Source: Rubripirellula lacrimiformis (GTDB lineage Bacteria; Planctomycetota; Planctomycetia; Pirellulales; Pirellulaceae). Taken from it: a stretch of 64,000 nt of DNA. The notes under the pieces are model-generated. The model was not told where the DNA came from, searched no databases, and saw only the letters and a list, made by a program, of their open reading frames with translations. Numbering within the stretch: the first letter of the stretch is position 1; every line of letters begins with the position of its first letter. Positions 1 through 8,862 of this stretch are shown piece by piece. A program made the translations under genes and the position numbers. The DNA lies in NCBI RefSeq assembly GCF_007741535.1, contig NZ_CP036525.1, forward strand, positions 6,076,001 to 6,140,000, in the 5' to 3' direction.

Positions 1-314
1 TGTTGGGCACGACGATCCAGATTGAATCACATTCCTCACGCGTCGTGATCAACGAACGTGATGGCGTCGTGGTGATCGGCAAGGATGTGGAGATCGCACC
101 GGTGCTGGTGACGCACCGCAGCCTGCGCATCGAAGCCGGCGGATCGGGTGGATTTGTTCAGATCGGCGACAAAGCGGATCTTCCCGTGAACGCCAAATTG
201 AACAGCCTGGCCGATGCGCTCAATGCACTGGATGTGCCAACATCGGACCTGATCGCGATTATCAAAACGCTAAAACGAAAAGGCGACTTGTACGGCGAAG
301 TGGTTTTCCAGTAG
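1..314 (+). CDS. flgI: Flagellar P-ring protein FlgI, C-terminal part
   Basis: The reading frame enters from before the window and ends at TAG 312-314. It keeps about 103 C-terminal residues. The end, with LNSLADALNAL, DLIAIIKTLK and the terminal LYGEVVFQ, is the usual FlgI C terminus. FlgI builds the periplasmic P-ring around the flagellar rod. Flagellar genes follow directly (flgJ-like, flgN-like), which supports the call. The N-terminal signal peptide lies outside the window. Confidence 0.9.
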   Translation, partial: LGTTIQIESHSSRVVINERDGVVVIGKDVEIAPVLVTHRSLRIEAGGSGGFVQIGDKADLPVNAKLNSLADALNALDVPTSDLIAIIKTLKRKGDLYGEVVFQ

Positions 315-414
315 TGCTTGGATAGAAACGCACCCTCGAAGCGACGTCGACACGACCATGTCGGCGGTCAGCGTCTTCGGGATATACATTTTTCTTGTAG
401 TCAGAGGTTCGGTG

Positions 415-789
415 ATGGATGCACGATCGATCGGTTCATCGACTTCGATGCCGTTGCCACAGCGTGCCGCGCCCCAGCCCCCATCGTCGTTGTTGCCATC
501 GGCAACTGCGGACCCCACGGGGAAAGATGCGGCCGCGCTGAATGCGATCACGGAACCATCGGAACTACGGGACGCTTTCACTCAGTTCGTCGGGCAAACC
601 ATGTTCGGCACCATGCTGTCGTCGATGCGAAAGACAGTCGGAACCCCGGCGTACATGCACGGTGGACGGACGGAAGAAGTCTTTCAACAACAGATGGATC
701 AATACATCGTCGAAGACTTGACGAAGACGTCGGCCGACACGATTGCCGACCCCATGTTCGAACTATTCAATTTGCAACGGAGATCGTGA
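415..789 (+). CDS. flgJ: FlgJ-type rod-binding protein (N-terminal domain only)
   Basis: A protein of 124 residues. The C-terminal two thirds match the FlgJ rod-binding domain: DAFTQFVGQTMFGTMLSSMR, a GGRTEEVFQQQMDQ block, then residues ending in DPMFELF. It should cap or scaffold rod assembly in the periplasm. It lacks the muramidase domain that enterobacterial FlgJ carries, which is common outside Gammaproteobacteria. I chose ATG 415 over the upstream ATG 358 because the extra 19 residues look like untranslated leader and the gap from flgI is then 100 bp. The stop overlaps the next start as TGATG. Confidence 0.8.
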   Translation: MDARSIGSSTSMPLPQRAAPQPPSSLLPSATADPTGKDAAALNAITEPSELRDAFTQFVGQTMFGTMLSSMRKTVGTPAYMHGGRTEEVFQQQMDQYIVEDLTKTSADTIADPMFELFNLQRRS

Positions 790-1271
790 TGACGTGGTCC
801 AATCGCGTGGAGAGATATCTGAACGAGCTGGAAGAAACGGCCAACACCATCGACCTGATCTTGGATCAAACGCGTGTGCAAACCGTCGCGGTGCAGCCCG
901 GTCAGATCGACGAATCGACTCGGCAGTTGCAGGCGGCCCTGGCGGTGTTGGAGGAAAAGATCGCGGAGCGTGAAGAACTTTTGCGCGATCCCGACGCTCC
1001 GCCAAGCGGGCTGACGCTGACCAAGAAACTGATGAGCAGTCTGAAGATCGAAGATGCGCGGCTGGCACTCCGCTGCCGCGACTTGGCCAGCACGATCGAA
1101 CTGGCGCACACTCGCGCCGTGTCCCTGTTCGTTTGCCAGTTCCACTTGTCGAACTTGACGACGGAACTGGTTCAGACGCTGACCGGCGCTACTGCGCCGC
1201 AGACCTATCCATCGCCCAATGGCGAAAAGGCTCCGTCCAGCGGCGGCGGACTGTTCGACGAAGCTGCCTAG
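789..1271 (+). CDS. FlgN-like flagellar export chaperone
   Basis: A protein of 160 residues, almost all predicted alpha helix with heptad-like Leu/Ala spacing (VERYLNELEETANTI, LAVLEEKIAEREELL). FlgN chaperones are small helical proteins that guard the hook-filament junction proteins FlgK and FlgL before export. The position right after flgJ, with a one-base stop/start overlap, is the usual place for flgN before flgK. The call rests on size, helicity and context rather than a strong motif. Confidence 0.6.
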   Translation: MTWSNRVERYLNELEETANTIDLILDQTRVQTVAVQPGQIDESTRQLQAALAVLEEKIAEREELLRDPDAPPSGLTLTKKLMSSLKIEDARLALRCRDLASTIELAHTRAVSLFVCQFHLSNLTTELVQTLTGATAPQTYPSPNGEKAPSSGGGLFDEAA

Positions 1272-1577
1272 AAATTCGTTCGATCGGATTCATCCTGTCG
1301 ATAGCGTCGCTTGATTCGCAGGCCCCCCTAGGCGGAAGTGCACCGAAATCCCCTACGGCCCCAGCAGCGGCGACCAACCACACACTGCGGAAGTTGGGGC
1401 CGGAATTGCCGATCGCTGCACAGCGTCCGATTATTCATGGGGCAGCCTGGTGGGCGGGGTCAGAATAGCCCTAGAAACTGTTTCCGTTCTGGATTGTTAG
1501 GTTAGAATAGGTCGGATGCTGTCAGCACCGGGATCAAGGTGCCTTTTCAACCGCACCTTCTCTAGCAGCCATTCGAC
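1272..1577. other. Intergenic region after the flagellar genes
   Basis: About 300 bp without a convincing gene. A weak AT-richer stretch lies near 1490-1515 and could hold a promoter for the next gene. No clear terminator hairpin with a T-run and no RNA gene were recognised. Confidence 0.4.
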
Positions 1578-2720
1578 GTGACCGTCCTTCCTCTAGCACG
1601 CGAATTTACCATTCGTTCATCCGCCGACCATGAATCCGCCTGTCGGGTCGATCAGGTTCAAGTCGTGCCTTGGGGAGGCTTGAGCGACGCTGACCGATTG
1701 CGATGGCGTCAACTGCGAGCAACGCAATCGGAATTGCGAACCCCGTTTTTCTCGTTGGCATTTTTTGACGCGGTCCAAGCCTCTCGAGGCGACGTGCTTT
1801 GTGCCGTGATGCGATCCGGCGGACAAGTGGTTGGTTTTCTGCCGTTCCACCGGATCAACCATATCGCGTGGCCGGCAGGCCGTTTCGTCAACGATGCACA
1901 CAATGTTGTGGCGCACCCCGATACGACCTTCGATTGGTGTTGGTTGTTGAAAGAATGCCAAGTGAAAGCGTACGACTTCCATTCGATGGTTGGTTCGATG
2001 TCAAACATCGAACAAGTATCGTTCCAGGGAATCACGGAATCGTTTCGCGCCGATTTGGGAAACGATTCAAAGCAGTTCCTGGCAGGCTTAGAGAAACAGC
2101 ACAAAACCATTCGTCGCCAAGAGCAGAAGTCACGCAAATTGGCTCGCGAGATTGGGCCGATCAGCATCGAAATCGATTGTCGCGATCCGTCGATTCTGCA
2201 GCAGATGATCGCATGGAAACGGGACCAGTATCGACGCACCAACATCTTGGATCTGTTCACACCAGAGTGGACACGCAATATGGTCGACCAATTGCACCGG
2301 TCCAATGGTCCCGACACGCGTGGCTTGTTGTCGGTTCTTCGCGCCGGTGACACGATTGTTGCCGCCCATTTCGGAATGCTAGAAAACGGGTTACTGCATT
2401 ACTGGTTCCCCACATACGACACCGCCTTTTCTCGCTATTCGCCCGGCACGGCTCTGTTCAAAGAGATCATTCGCGTTGCGGACCGCCACGGCATTCGCTG
2501 TATCGACATGGGCTATGGCGAACAACCCTACAAACGCAAGCAGACCGACACCATCACGACCGTCAAACATGGTTGTGTCACCCCGTCGTCCGTTTACAGG
2601 AATATGCGAGCGATGCGTTTGGCGGCGACCAACGTGATCAAACAATTCCCGATGAAAACACAGCTGAAGCAGGTGCTTCGGACCGTGCAGCCAAACGCGG
2701 GCATTTCCAAACTGCAGTAG
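1578..2720 (+). CDS. GNAT / FemAB-like acyltransferase (CelD/BcsL type)
   Basis: A protein of 380 residues starting at GTG 1578. The layout fits the Acetyltransf_6 (CelD/FemAB-like) family: a strand-rich N-terminal half (VLCAVMRSGGQVVGFLPFHR), a helical KTIRRQEQKSRKLAREIG segment, then the acyltransferase core with LRAGDTIVAAHFGMLENG, HYWFPTYDTAFSRYSPGTAL and CIDMGYGEQPYKRK. Members transfer acyl or aminoacyl groups and often sit in exopolysaccharide or cell-wall loci. No partner gene adjoins here, so the substrate is unknown. It is the same broad fold as the FemAB gene at the right end of the window, but the two sequences differ strongly. Confidence 0.75.
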   Translation: MTVLPLAREFTIRSSADHESACRVDQVQVVPWGGLSDADRLRWRQLRATQSELRTPFFSLAFFDAVQASRGDVLCAVMRSGGQVVGFLPFHRINHIAWPAGRFVNDAHNVVAHPDTTFDWCWLLKECQVKAYDFHSMVGSMSNIEQVSFQGITESFRADLGNDSKQFLAGLEKQHKTIRRQEQKSRKLAREIGPISIEIDCRDPSILQQMIAWKRDQYRRTNILDLFTPEWTRNMVDQLHRSNGPDTRGLLSVLRAGDTIVAAHFGMLENGLLHYWFPTYDTAFSRYSPGTALFKEIIRVADRHGIRCIDMGYGEQPYKRKQTDTITTVKHGCVTPSSVYRNMRAMRLAATNVIKQFPMKTQLKQVLRTVQPNAGISKLQ

Positions 2721-2779
2721 CAGTAGTGTGGGACAATCGCCAACGGGGAAGCAATGTCAGCGTTTCGCCAATGCCCCCA

Positions 2780-2909
2780 CCGAGCAGACCCGCGACACAA
2801 TCGTTTAACCGTGCGGGCAACGCCCCACGCGTCCCCCCACCCCACCGAGCAGATCCGCGACACATTCGTTTAACCGTGCGGGCAACGCCCCACGCGTCCA
2901 CATACCCCA
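2780..2909. repeat. Two 65-bp tandem copies related to the large array
   Basis: Two units with a 65-bp period (2780-2844 and 2845-2909), each starting CCGAGCAGA and carrying CGTTTAACCGTGCGGGCAAC followed by GCCCCACGCG. That core closely resembles CGTTTAACCGCGTGGGCATC in the large array at 15.7-17.7 kb. Neither copy carries the second, inverted arm. The units lie between the convergent ends of the GNAT gene and argJ. Confidence 0.8.
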
Positions 2910-2973
2910 CCCCACCCGACATCCCTTGAGCACGCGACCGAGCGAGATCAGCCCGATGCATTCGTTTGAGCCC

Positions 2974-4167
2974 TTAGGTGGTGTATTCCGAATTGAATCG
3001 CACGTATTCGCAGGTCAGGTCGCTGGACCAATAGTCGGCCGTCCCGGGGCCATCACCGACGGTCAGTTCCAGCGGCACTTCTTTTTGGGCACGCATCTTT
3101 TCGCTAAGCGATTTTGCATCGAAGGGGACCGGCGTCCCATCGCGATAGATTTCTTGCCCACAGATCGTCAGTGATGTTTTGGCGGGGTTGATCTTGGCTT
3201 CGGCATAACCAGCGGCGGATACGATTCGCCCCCAATTGGGATCGCCACCGGTGATCGCGGTTTTGACCAAGGGGCTGGCCGCGACCGTTTTCGCGATCAC
3301 TTCGGCGTCGTGGGTATTGCCGGCACCGGTGACGCGGATCGCCATCGTATGGGCCGCGCCTTCGCCGTCTTCGACCAATTGTTTGGCCAACGCGATCGCG
3401 ACCTCGTTGATCTGAATCTGGAACTGTGCCAAATCATCACCGGCCAAAGGTTCGCCCTGACCGCTGGCCAGCAGCAAAAACGTGTCGTTGGTGCTGGTGT
3501 GGCCATCGACGCTGACGCGGTTGAAACTGCGATCGGCGGCTTCGGCAAGCACCTGCTTGATGGAATCAGCCGAAAGCGGCGCGTCGGTTAGCATCACCGC
3601 CAACATGGTGGCCATGTTGGGCGCGATCATCCCGGCACCTTTGGCCATCGCGGCAAATCGAATTTCGCGATCGCCGATCTGGATCGTGCGGGTGACGGTT
3701 TTGCGTTCGGCATCGGTGGTCCGGATCGCTTCGGCGGCGCGGACGAAGGCGGGTGATTCGGCGGACAACTCCTTAGCCGCTTGGCCGATCCCGGCGGTGA
3801 TTTTGTCCATTGGCAAAGGGCGGCCGATCACACCAGTGCTCATCACCAAAACATCTTCCTGGCTGCATCCGATCTGATCGGCGACCATTTGACACATCGA
3901 TTTGGCATCGTCCATCCCGGCGTCACCGGTGCATGCGTTGGCGTTGCCACTGTTGGTGACGACGGCGCGAAGTGTGCTGGACGGTGTTCGGCTACGCGAC
4001 AGAACGACCGGAGCCGCCACCACTTGGTTCAGGGTGTACACACCGGCAGCGGTGACCGGGTGGTCCGCCACGATCAGTGCCAAGTCGGATTTGCCGCTGG
4101 CTTTGATGCCACAGGTGACGCCGGAGTAGCGAAAGCCGGCTGGCAGATGATCTTCGGAATGATCCAT
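2974..4167 (-). CDS. argJ: Glutamate N-acetyltransferase / amino-acid acetyltransferase
   Basis: ArgJ of 397 residues. It moves the acetyl group from N-acetylornithine to glutamate in the arginine cycle; some members also use acetyl-CoA. The self-cleavage site is clear: KGAGMIAPN followed by MATML, where Thr becomes the N-terminal nucleophile after cutting. Other family blocks are TNSGNANACTG, STGVIGRPLPMDKI and GGDPNWGR near the C terminus. ATG 4167 gives the normal family length; the frame stays open upstream but that extension (to 4374) has no family match. No other arg genes adjoin. Confidence 0.93.
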   Translation of the reverse strand: MDHSEDHLPAGFRYSGVTCGIKASGKSDLALIVADHPVTAAGVYTLNQVVAAPVVLSRSRTPSSTLRAVVTNSGNANACTGDAGMDDAKSMCQMVADQIGCSQEDVLVMSTGVIGRPLPMDKITAGIGQAAKELSAESPAFVRAAEAIRTTDAERKTVTRTIQIGDREIRFAAMAKGAGMIAPNMATMLAVMLTDAPLSADSIKQVLAEAADRSFNRVSVDGHTSTNDTFLLLASGQGEPLAGDDLAQFQIQINEVAIALAKQLVEDGEGAAHTMAIRVTGAGNTHDAEVIAKTVAASPLVKTAITGGDPNWGRIVSAAGYAEAKINPAKTSLTICGQEIYRDGTPVPFDAKSLSEKMRAQKEVPLELTVGDGPGTADYWSSDLTCEYVRFNSEYTT

Positions 4168-4262
4168 ATCGTTTGGGTGGGGTGCTAGAGATCGGGTGGA
4201 AGGTGAAACGTAAAAATCGTTCGAGTTCGAAACGCTTGGGCCGTATCGAAAGGACGCATGAT

Positions 4263-4326
4263 CCGTCAGATTGGTGAGGTATTGAATTGGTAAGGTATCA
4301 AATTGGCAACGTGTCGAATTGGTAAT
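4263..4326. repeat. Four 16-bp direct repeats in a divergent promoter region
   Basis: Four head-to-tail 16-bp units (4263, 4279, 4295, 4311) share a core of ATTGGT/ATTGGC followed by A. An example is GTATTGAATTGGTAAG. They lie in the gap between divergent argJ and the ABC gene, a place where operator repeats are found. They could equally be slippage products. Confidence 0.6.
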
Positions 4327-4415
4327 CGCGATTGACTCGGCCTGACAATGCGACTGGCATCGGCCGCCTAGCACTCATCCGCTCTGTCACTTATCTATCC
4401 GCTCTGGGGACGGTT

Positions 4416-5540
4416 TTGAATCATCCGCCAAACTTATCGACCCCCGTTGCCCGTTCGTCGCAGGAATCTGCGTCGTCGCAGGAATCTGCGTCGTCGCCGG
4501 AATCCGCGTCGTCGCCGGAAGCGATGTTAGGCCCGGGCGATGATCCATCGATTCCAGACGATATCGTAAGGACTTCGGGGCTGACCAAGCGATATGGGGA
4601 CTTTGACGCACTTTCGGATTGTTCGGTTCGCGTCGCTCGCGGCGAAGTTTTCGGACTGCTGGGCCCCAATGGTGCGGGCAAGACGACTTTGATCCGATCT
4701 CTGCTGGGGTACCTGCGGCCCACATCGGGAACCAGCCAAATCGACGGGATCGACCCGCAGGTCGATGGTGTGGGGCTTCGCAGTCGGGTGGCCTACCTGC
4801 CCGGCGATGCTCGGTTGCCACGCCACATGCGGGGCGGCGGCGTGCTGAAGTTCTTTTCCGAGATTCATCCTGCTGGCAACCTAGACCGCAGCGCCGCGAT
4901 CGCCGAACAATTGGAACTCAATACCCGCACGCGAGTCGCATTCATGTCGACCGGAATGCGTCAGAAACTGGCGTTGTCGGTCGTTTTGGGACTGGAAACG
5001 CCGCTTTTGATACTGGACGAACCCACCGCCAACTTGGACCCGACAGTCCGAGCCAAGGTGTTGGATTTGGTCGTCGCCGCACAGCAGCGAGGCCGAACGG
5101 TCATGTTTTCGTCTCACGTGTTAAGCGAGATCGAAGAAACTTGTGATCGAGTCGCCTTCCTACGAAAAGGTCGGCTGGTGCATCAATTGACGATCAGCGA
5201 CTTGTTCCAGCGGCATCGGGTGACGGCGAAAGCAAGCCCCGATTTCGATCCCGCGGCAATGACCGTCCCCAGCGACCTGCGGTCCAAGGTGCAGGTATCG
5301 ACGGTCAAACGCGGCGGCCAACCCATGGTTTGCATCGACACGGCGGGCGACTTGGCACCTCTGTTAACTTGGATCGATTCACTACGGTTGGCAGGAATAC
5401 GAATCGAACCGTTGGGGCTGCGTGCGGTTTACGACGCGGTCCATTTTGGTGACGCGGTGCACCTCGGTGACGCGGTGTCGGCGGGCAACGCGGGCCTTGG
5501 CGAGGGCCAGGTTGGCCAAGTGAAACAGGACGCACGGTGA
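4416..5540 (+). CDS. ABC transporter ATP-binding protein
   Basis: A protein of 374 residues from TTG 4416, which has GGGGA five bases upstream; the frame is open further up to 4332. After about 50 low-complexity residues comes a standard ABC domain: Walker A GPNGAGKTTL, a signature region MSTGMRQKLALS in place of LSGGQ, Walker B LLILDEPTANLDP and the H-loop MFSSHVLSEIEE. Residues after about 260 form a C-terminal extension seen in ABC-2-type exporters. It overlaps the permease gene by GTGA, so the two form one exporter. The substrate is unknown. Confidence 0.9.
   Translation: MNHPPNLSTPVARSSQESASSQESASSPESASSPEAMLGPGDDPSIPDDIVRTSGLTKRYGDFDALSDCSVRVARGEVFGLLGPNGAGKTTLIRSLLGYLRPTSGTSQIDGIDPQVDGVGLRSRVAYLPGDARLPRHMRGGGVLKFFSEIHPAGNLDRSAAIAEQLELNTRTRVAFMSTGMRQKLALSVVLGLETPLLILDEPTANLDPTVRAKVLDLVVAAQQRGRTVMFSSHVLSEIEETCDRVAFLRKGRLVHQLTISDLFQRHRVTAKASPDFDPAAMTVPSDLRSKVQVSTVKRGGQPMVCIDTAGDLAPLLTWIDSLRLAGIRIEPLGLRAVYDAVHFGDAVHLGDAVSAGNAGLGEGQVGQVKQDAR
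4456..4527 (+). repeat. 18-bp minisatellite in the ABC protein N terminus
   Basis: Four units of 18 bp (TCGTCGCAGGAATCTGCG type, later TCGTCGCCGGAATCCGCG) encode Ser-Ser-Gln/Pro-Glu-Ser-Ala repeats. The unit is a multiple of three, so copy changes keep the frame. If translation begins at the later ATG 4525, the repeats would instead be 5' leader. Confidence 0.75.
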
Positions 5541-6592
5541 GCCCATTGAAAGTGGATCAATCGACATTGGATCATGCAACCAGATCGGGAACGAACATGG
5601 AACCGGTGACGCGCGCCGTGGATGGGTTCGTCAATCGAATTTTGGTTCGCAAATACATCGGTCAATCAATGCCTCTGTTCGTGGCCTGCGGGTTGGCATT
5701 GTTTGCTTTCGCTTGGGTCCGCGTGTGGGTGGTGTCGCTTTTGGACATGGGCCAGTTCCAGACCATTTTGGAACAGTTTCGTGACTTCGAAAAGTTCGCG
5801 CCGATTGGGTTCGATGCGCTGTTCACCTATCCCGGTCGCGTCGGGATGACCTATGACGAACCCATCGTGATGTTGTGCACCGTCATCTGGTGCATTGCGC
5901 GTGGCAGTGACGTGATCAGCGGCGAAATGGGGCGTGGAACACTTGAAATGCTGCTGGCCCAGCCCATTCGGCGACGGACCTTAGTGCTGTCGCATGCCAC
6001 GGTTTCTGTGGTGGGATTGTTGCTACTGTGTTTGCTAGTTTGGGCCGGGATTGGCGCCGGCATCATGGCCACTAGCGTCGAGGAATCCGTCGCGCCACCC
6101 AGTTTTCGGATTCCGATTTTCAACATCGATGTGCCGTTGACGGTGGATCAACCAGAAACCCAAACGGTCCCGCTTCGCGAACGAGTGGATCCGGCGATGT
6201 TTGCGGCGTCCACGTTCCATTTGTTTGCCTTTGGTTTTTTCTTGTTGGGGTTGGCGACATTGTTCAGTTCGCTGGATCGCTATCGATGGCGAACGGTGGG
6301 GGCCATTGTCGGGGTGTATGTGATCCAATTGGTGATGTTTGGCCTGGGCAAAGCGGCCGAATCATTACAGTGGATGTTGTCGCTGTCCTTTTTCAGCTGT
6401 TACAAGCCGCAAAAGATGACGGAGATCGTCGCCAAAGAAGGGTTAGCAGGCCCTTGGAGCCTGATCAAGACGGCCCCCGACGTCGCTCTGCCACCGCTGG
6501 TTTACCCCTTGATTCTGATTGGATTGGGGACCGTTTTTTACGCGGTCGCCATCGCTCATTTTCAGCGGCGGGATTTGCCAGCGCCCCTGTAG
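5537..6592 (+). CDS. ABC-2 type transporter permease
   Basis: A protein of 351 residues from GTG 5537, overlapping the ATPase stop. Membrane segments are visible around residues 36-60 (LFVACGLALFAFAWVRVW), 150-180, 220-240, 255-275 and 315-340. A conserved cytoplasmic stretch reads GEMGRGTLEMLLAQPIRRRT, typical of ABC-2 permeases. It pairs with the preceding ATPase as a two-gene exporter. Nothing in the sequence names the cargo. Confidence 0.85.
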   Translation: MSPLKVDQSTLDHATRSGTNMEPVTRAVDGFVNRILVRKYIGQSMPLFVACGLALFAFAWVRVWVVSLLDMGQFQTILEQFRDFEKFAPIGFDALFTYPGRVGMTYDEPIVMLCTVIWCIARGSDVISGEMGRGTLEMLLAQPIRRRTLVLSHATVSVVGLLLLCLLVWAGIGAGIMATSVEESVAPPSFRIPIFNIDVPLTVDQPETQTVPLRERVDPAMFAASTFHLFAFGFFLLGLATLFSSLDRYRWRTVGAIVGVYVIQLVMFGLGKAAESLQWMLSLSFFSCYKPQKMTEIVAKEGLAGPWSLIKTAPDVALPPLVYPLILIGLGTVFYAVAIAHFQRRDLPAPL

Positions 6593-6853
6593 GGGATCCG
6601 CTGGGCCTCGTCGAAGATCGGGTTTTTCCCAGGCCGCGTCGGTACCCGCGGTGTCACGCATTTGGCCTCGATCTTGCGGACGCCGGTCCAATGCCATCGC
6701 CCGGGTGGCCCCGGTGGCCCGGGTGGCCCCGGTGCCCTGGGGGTGATAGAGGCGATCATTAACGAAAGGTAAGCGGTGTGGTACCTTGTCGCCGACATCC
6801 GCAGCGCCGCCGATCGGGCAGCGGGAACGAATTCTTTTTTCTCGACTGAGAAC

Positions 6854-7933
6854 ATGTTGGTCGCACTTAGCATTCTGGCTGGTTTGGTACTGTTGGTCGT
6901 TGGCGGTGAACTGTTGGTTCGCGGTGCCGCGTCGCTAGCCGCCGCGTTCCGAATCTCTCCTCTGGTCATCGGTTTGACGGTGGTAGCGTTTGGCACCAGT
7001 GCACCGGAACTGGGGGTCAGTCTGCAGGCATCGTTCTCGGGCAACGGAGACGTTGCGGTCGGCAATGTCCTAGGCAGCAATATCATCAACGTGCTGTTGA
7101 TCCTTGGACTGGCCGCGTTGGTGGCACCGTTGGTCGTGTCGAGTCAACTGATCCGCAAAGACGTACCGCTGATGATCGGTGCATCGCTGGTCGTATGGTG
7201 GATGTCCCTGGACGGTGCAATCGCTCGCTGGGAAGGGATCACGCTGTTCGTCGCCTTGTTGATTTACATCGGATACAGCATCGCCAGCAGCCGCAAAGAG
7301 AGCTTGGCGGTGCAGGATGAACTGGAAGAATACGGCACCTCCATCACCGGCAAAAAGGCCATGGCGGTCCAGGTCAGCCTGTTGATCGGCGGACTGGTAC
7401 TGCTGGGGATTGGATCGAACTTGTTGGTCGATGGAGCGACGACGGTGGCGACCAAGATAGGGGTCAGCAAGCTGGTGATTGGCTTGACCGTCGTGGCGAT
7501 CGGAACGTCGCTGCCCGAGATGGTGACGTCCGTGGTCGCTAGCTATCGCGGACAACGCGATATCGCCGTCGGCAATGTCGTTGGCAGCAACCTGTTCAAC
7601 CTGCTTTGCGTGCTGGGGCTGACCGCAGCAATTTCGCCCACCCCGATCCCCGTGTCGCCGGCTGCGATCGGGTTCGATATCCCGGTGATGGTCGCGGTCG
7701 CATTGATTTGCTTTCCCGTTTTCGCAACGGGCAACTTGGTTCGCCGCTGGGAAGGCGCGATGTTCGTGCTGTACTACGTCGCCTATACCGCGCTGATCGT
7801 GCTGTCGGCGAAAGGGTCGCCCCTGACAACGAATCTGCAAAGCGTGATCGCCTACGGAGTCGTTCCGCTGACGCTGTTGACGTTTGCAGCCACCCTGTTC
7901 GTCGGCCGACGTACGACCAAAACGATCCAGTAA
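6854..7933 (+). CDS. Calcium/sodium antiporter (CaCA family, YrbG type)
   Basis: A protein of 359 residues with two inverted homologous halves of about five membrane helices. Each half has the family ion-binding motifs: GTSAPELGVS with GNVLGSNIIN in the first, GTSLPEMVTS with GNVVGSNLFN in the second. It exchanges Ca2+ for Na+ (some members also K+) across the inner membrane. ATG 6854 begins a normal first helix (MLVALSILAGLVLLVVGGEL); the upstream GTG at 6776 would add 26 unrelated residues. Confidence 0.9.
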   Translation: MLVALSILAGLVLLVVGGELLVRGAASLAAAFRISPLVIGLTVVAFGTSAPELGVSLQASFSGNGDVAVGNVLGSNIINVLLILGLAALVAPLVVSSQLIRKDVPLMIGASLVVWWMSLDGAIARWEGITLFVALLIYIGYSIASSRKESLAVQDELEEYGTSITGKKAMAVQVSLLIGGLVLLGIGSNLLVDGATTVATKIGVSKLVIGLTVVAIGTSLPEMVTSVVASYRGQRDIAVGNVVGSNLFNLLCVLGLTAAISPTPIPVSPAAIGFDIPVMVAVALICFPVFATGNLVRRWEGAMFVLYYVAYTALIVLSAKGSPLTTNLQSVIAYGVVPLTLLTFAATLFVGRRTTKTIQ

Positions 7934-8006
7934 GCGTCATGCGTTCGTTTCCGACGGGCATCACGCAACACGTCTTGCTCGTTTCGGTTGCCTGAAAACG
8001 CCAAGC

Positions 8007-8780
8007 CTACGGTTGGCGGATCCAGTGCCGTGGACCAGCCGGATCGGTTGGCGGTGGCAACCGCTCGGGAGTCGGCGCCACCCAGGGCGCGCTGGCCAAC
8101 GACCCGCTGACCGGCGCCGGTGATCGCGGCGGCTGCGGCGTTCCATCCATCGTCGGATGGGGCATCGCCGGATGGGAAGACGCCTGATAGGACGTCGCCG
8201 GGAACGGCGTGGATGGCGAAATCGGCGTGAACGGGCTGGCCGATTGCGGTTGGACGGACTGCTGAGTCAATCGGCGCCGCAGTTCATCCTGCATCGCTGG
8301 CGCGACCGCGTCCAGCGACGGCATTTCGATTGCCGCGACGCGTTGTCGTTCCAGGTCGGCGGCGCGAACTTCTGCGGTTGCCGCAAAGCGTTGGCGAATC
8401 GGATCGGGTTGATCGATCGGGACCATCAGATCGTCGAACGACAGTGGCACGTCGACGCGCCGCGGAGCCGGCTTGGGACGCGGTTCACGTCCCCAAACAG
8501 GCAGCGATCCAGGCAGCGGCAATTCGATATCGCCGGAACCAGAGGCTGCGATGTCGGAACGCAACGAAGCGTCCAGGGCGGATTCCGTTGGGCCTGTCGC
8601 ATCCCCCCACTCGGTGGACGGTGCTGGATCGACAGACGGTCGACGAAACGGGAGTGCGGCGAGTGTGCCGCCGGTGACGATTAATACGCCAAGTGTCAGA
8701 TTACGCAAGCGAAGGACTCGGAGCTGGATGGAAAGAAACCAGCTTCGTCCATGAAACCAAAACAAATATGCATCTTGCAA
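8007..8780 (-). CDS. Proline-rich single-pass membrane protein, unknown function
   Basis: Not recognised. With the TTG start at 8780 it has about 257 residues; the frame is open to 9047 but would then run into the BNR-4 gene, so the start is uncertain. One membrane segment follows a basic stretch near the N terminus (LTLGVLIVTGGTLAALPF). The rest is a Pro/Ala/Ser-rich tail with a helical block (ERQRVAAIEMPSLDAVAPAM). It lies 82 bp downstream of the BNR-4 gene on the same strand and may be co-transcribed. Confidence 0.5.
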   Translation of the reverse strand: MQDAYLFWFHGRSWFLSIQLRVLRLRNLTLGVLIVTGGTLAALPFRRPSVDPAPSTEWGDATGPTESALDASLRSDIAASGSGDIELPLPGSLPVWGREPRPKPAPRRVDVPLSFDDLMVPIDQPDPIRQRFAATAEVRAADLERQRVAAIEMPSLDAVAPAMQDELRRRLTQQSVQPQSASPFTPISPSTPFPATSYQASSHPAMPHPTMDGTPQPPRSPAPVSGSLASAPWVAPTPERLPPPTDPAGPRHWIRQP

Positions 8781-8862
8781 TAATTCAGCTATCGACCATC
8801 CCCGGCAATAGACTTCAGCCCAAAAGAAACTTTCTCGAGAATTCTTTTCCCGCGCCGCGGTT

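Noticed and set aside
6700-6745. Collagen-like Gly-Pro-Pro run on the minus strand
   Set aside because: Only about three triplets from a short GGTGGCCCC DNA repeat between two genes; the frame has no plausible start and overlaps the antiporter gene.
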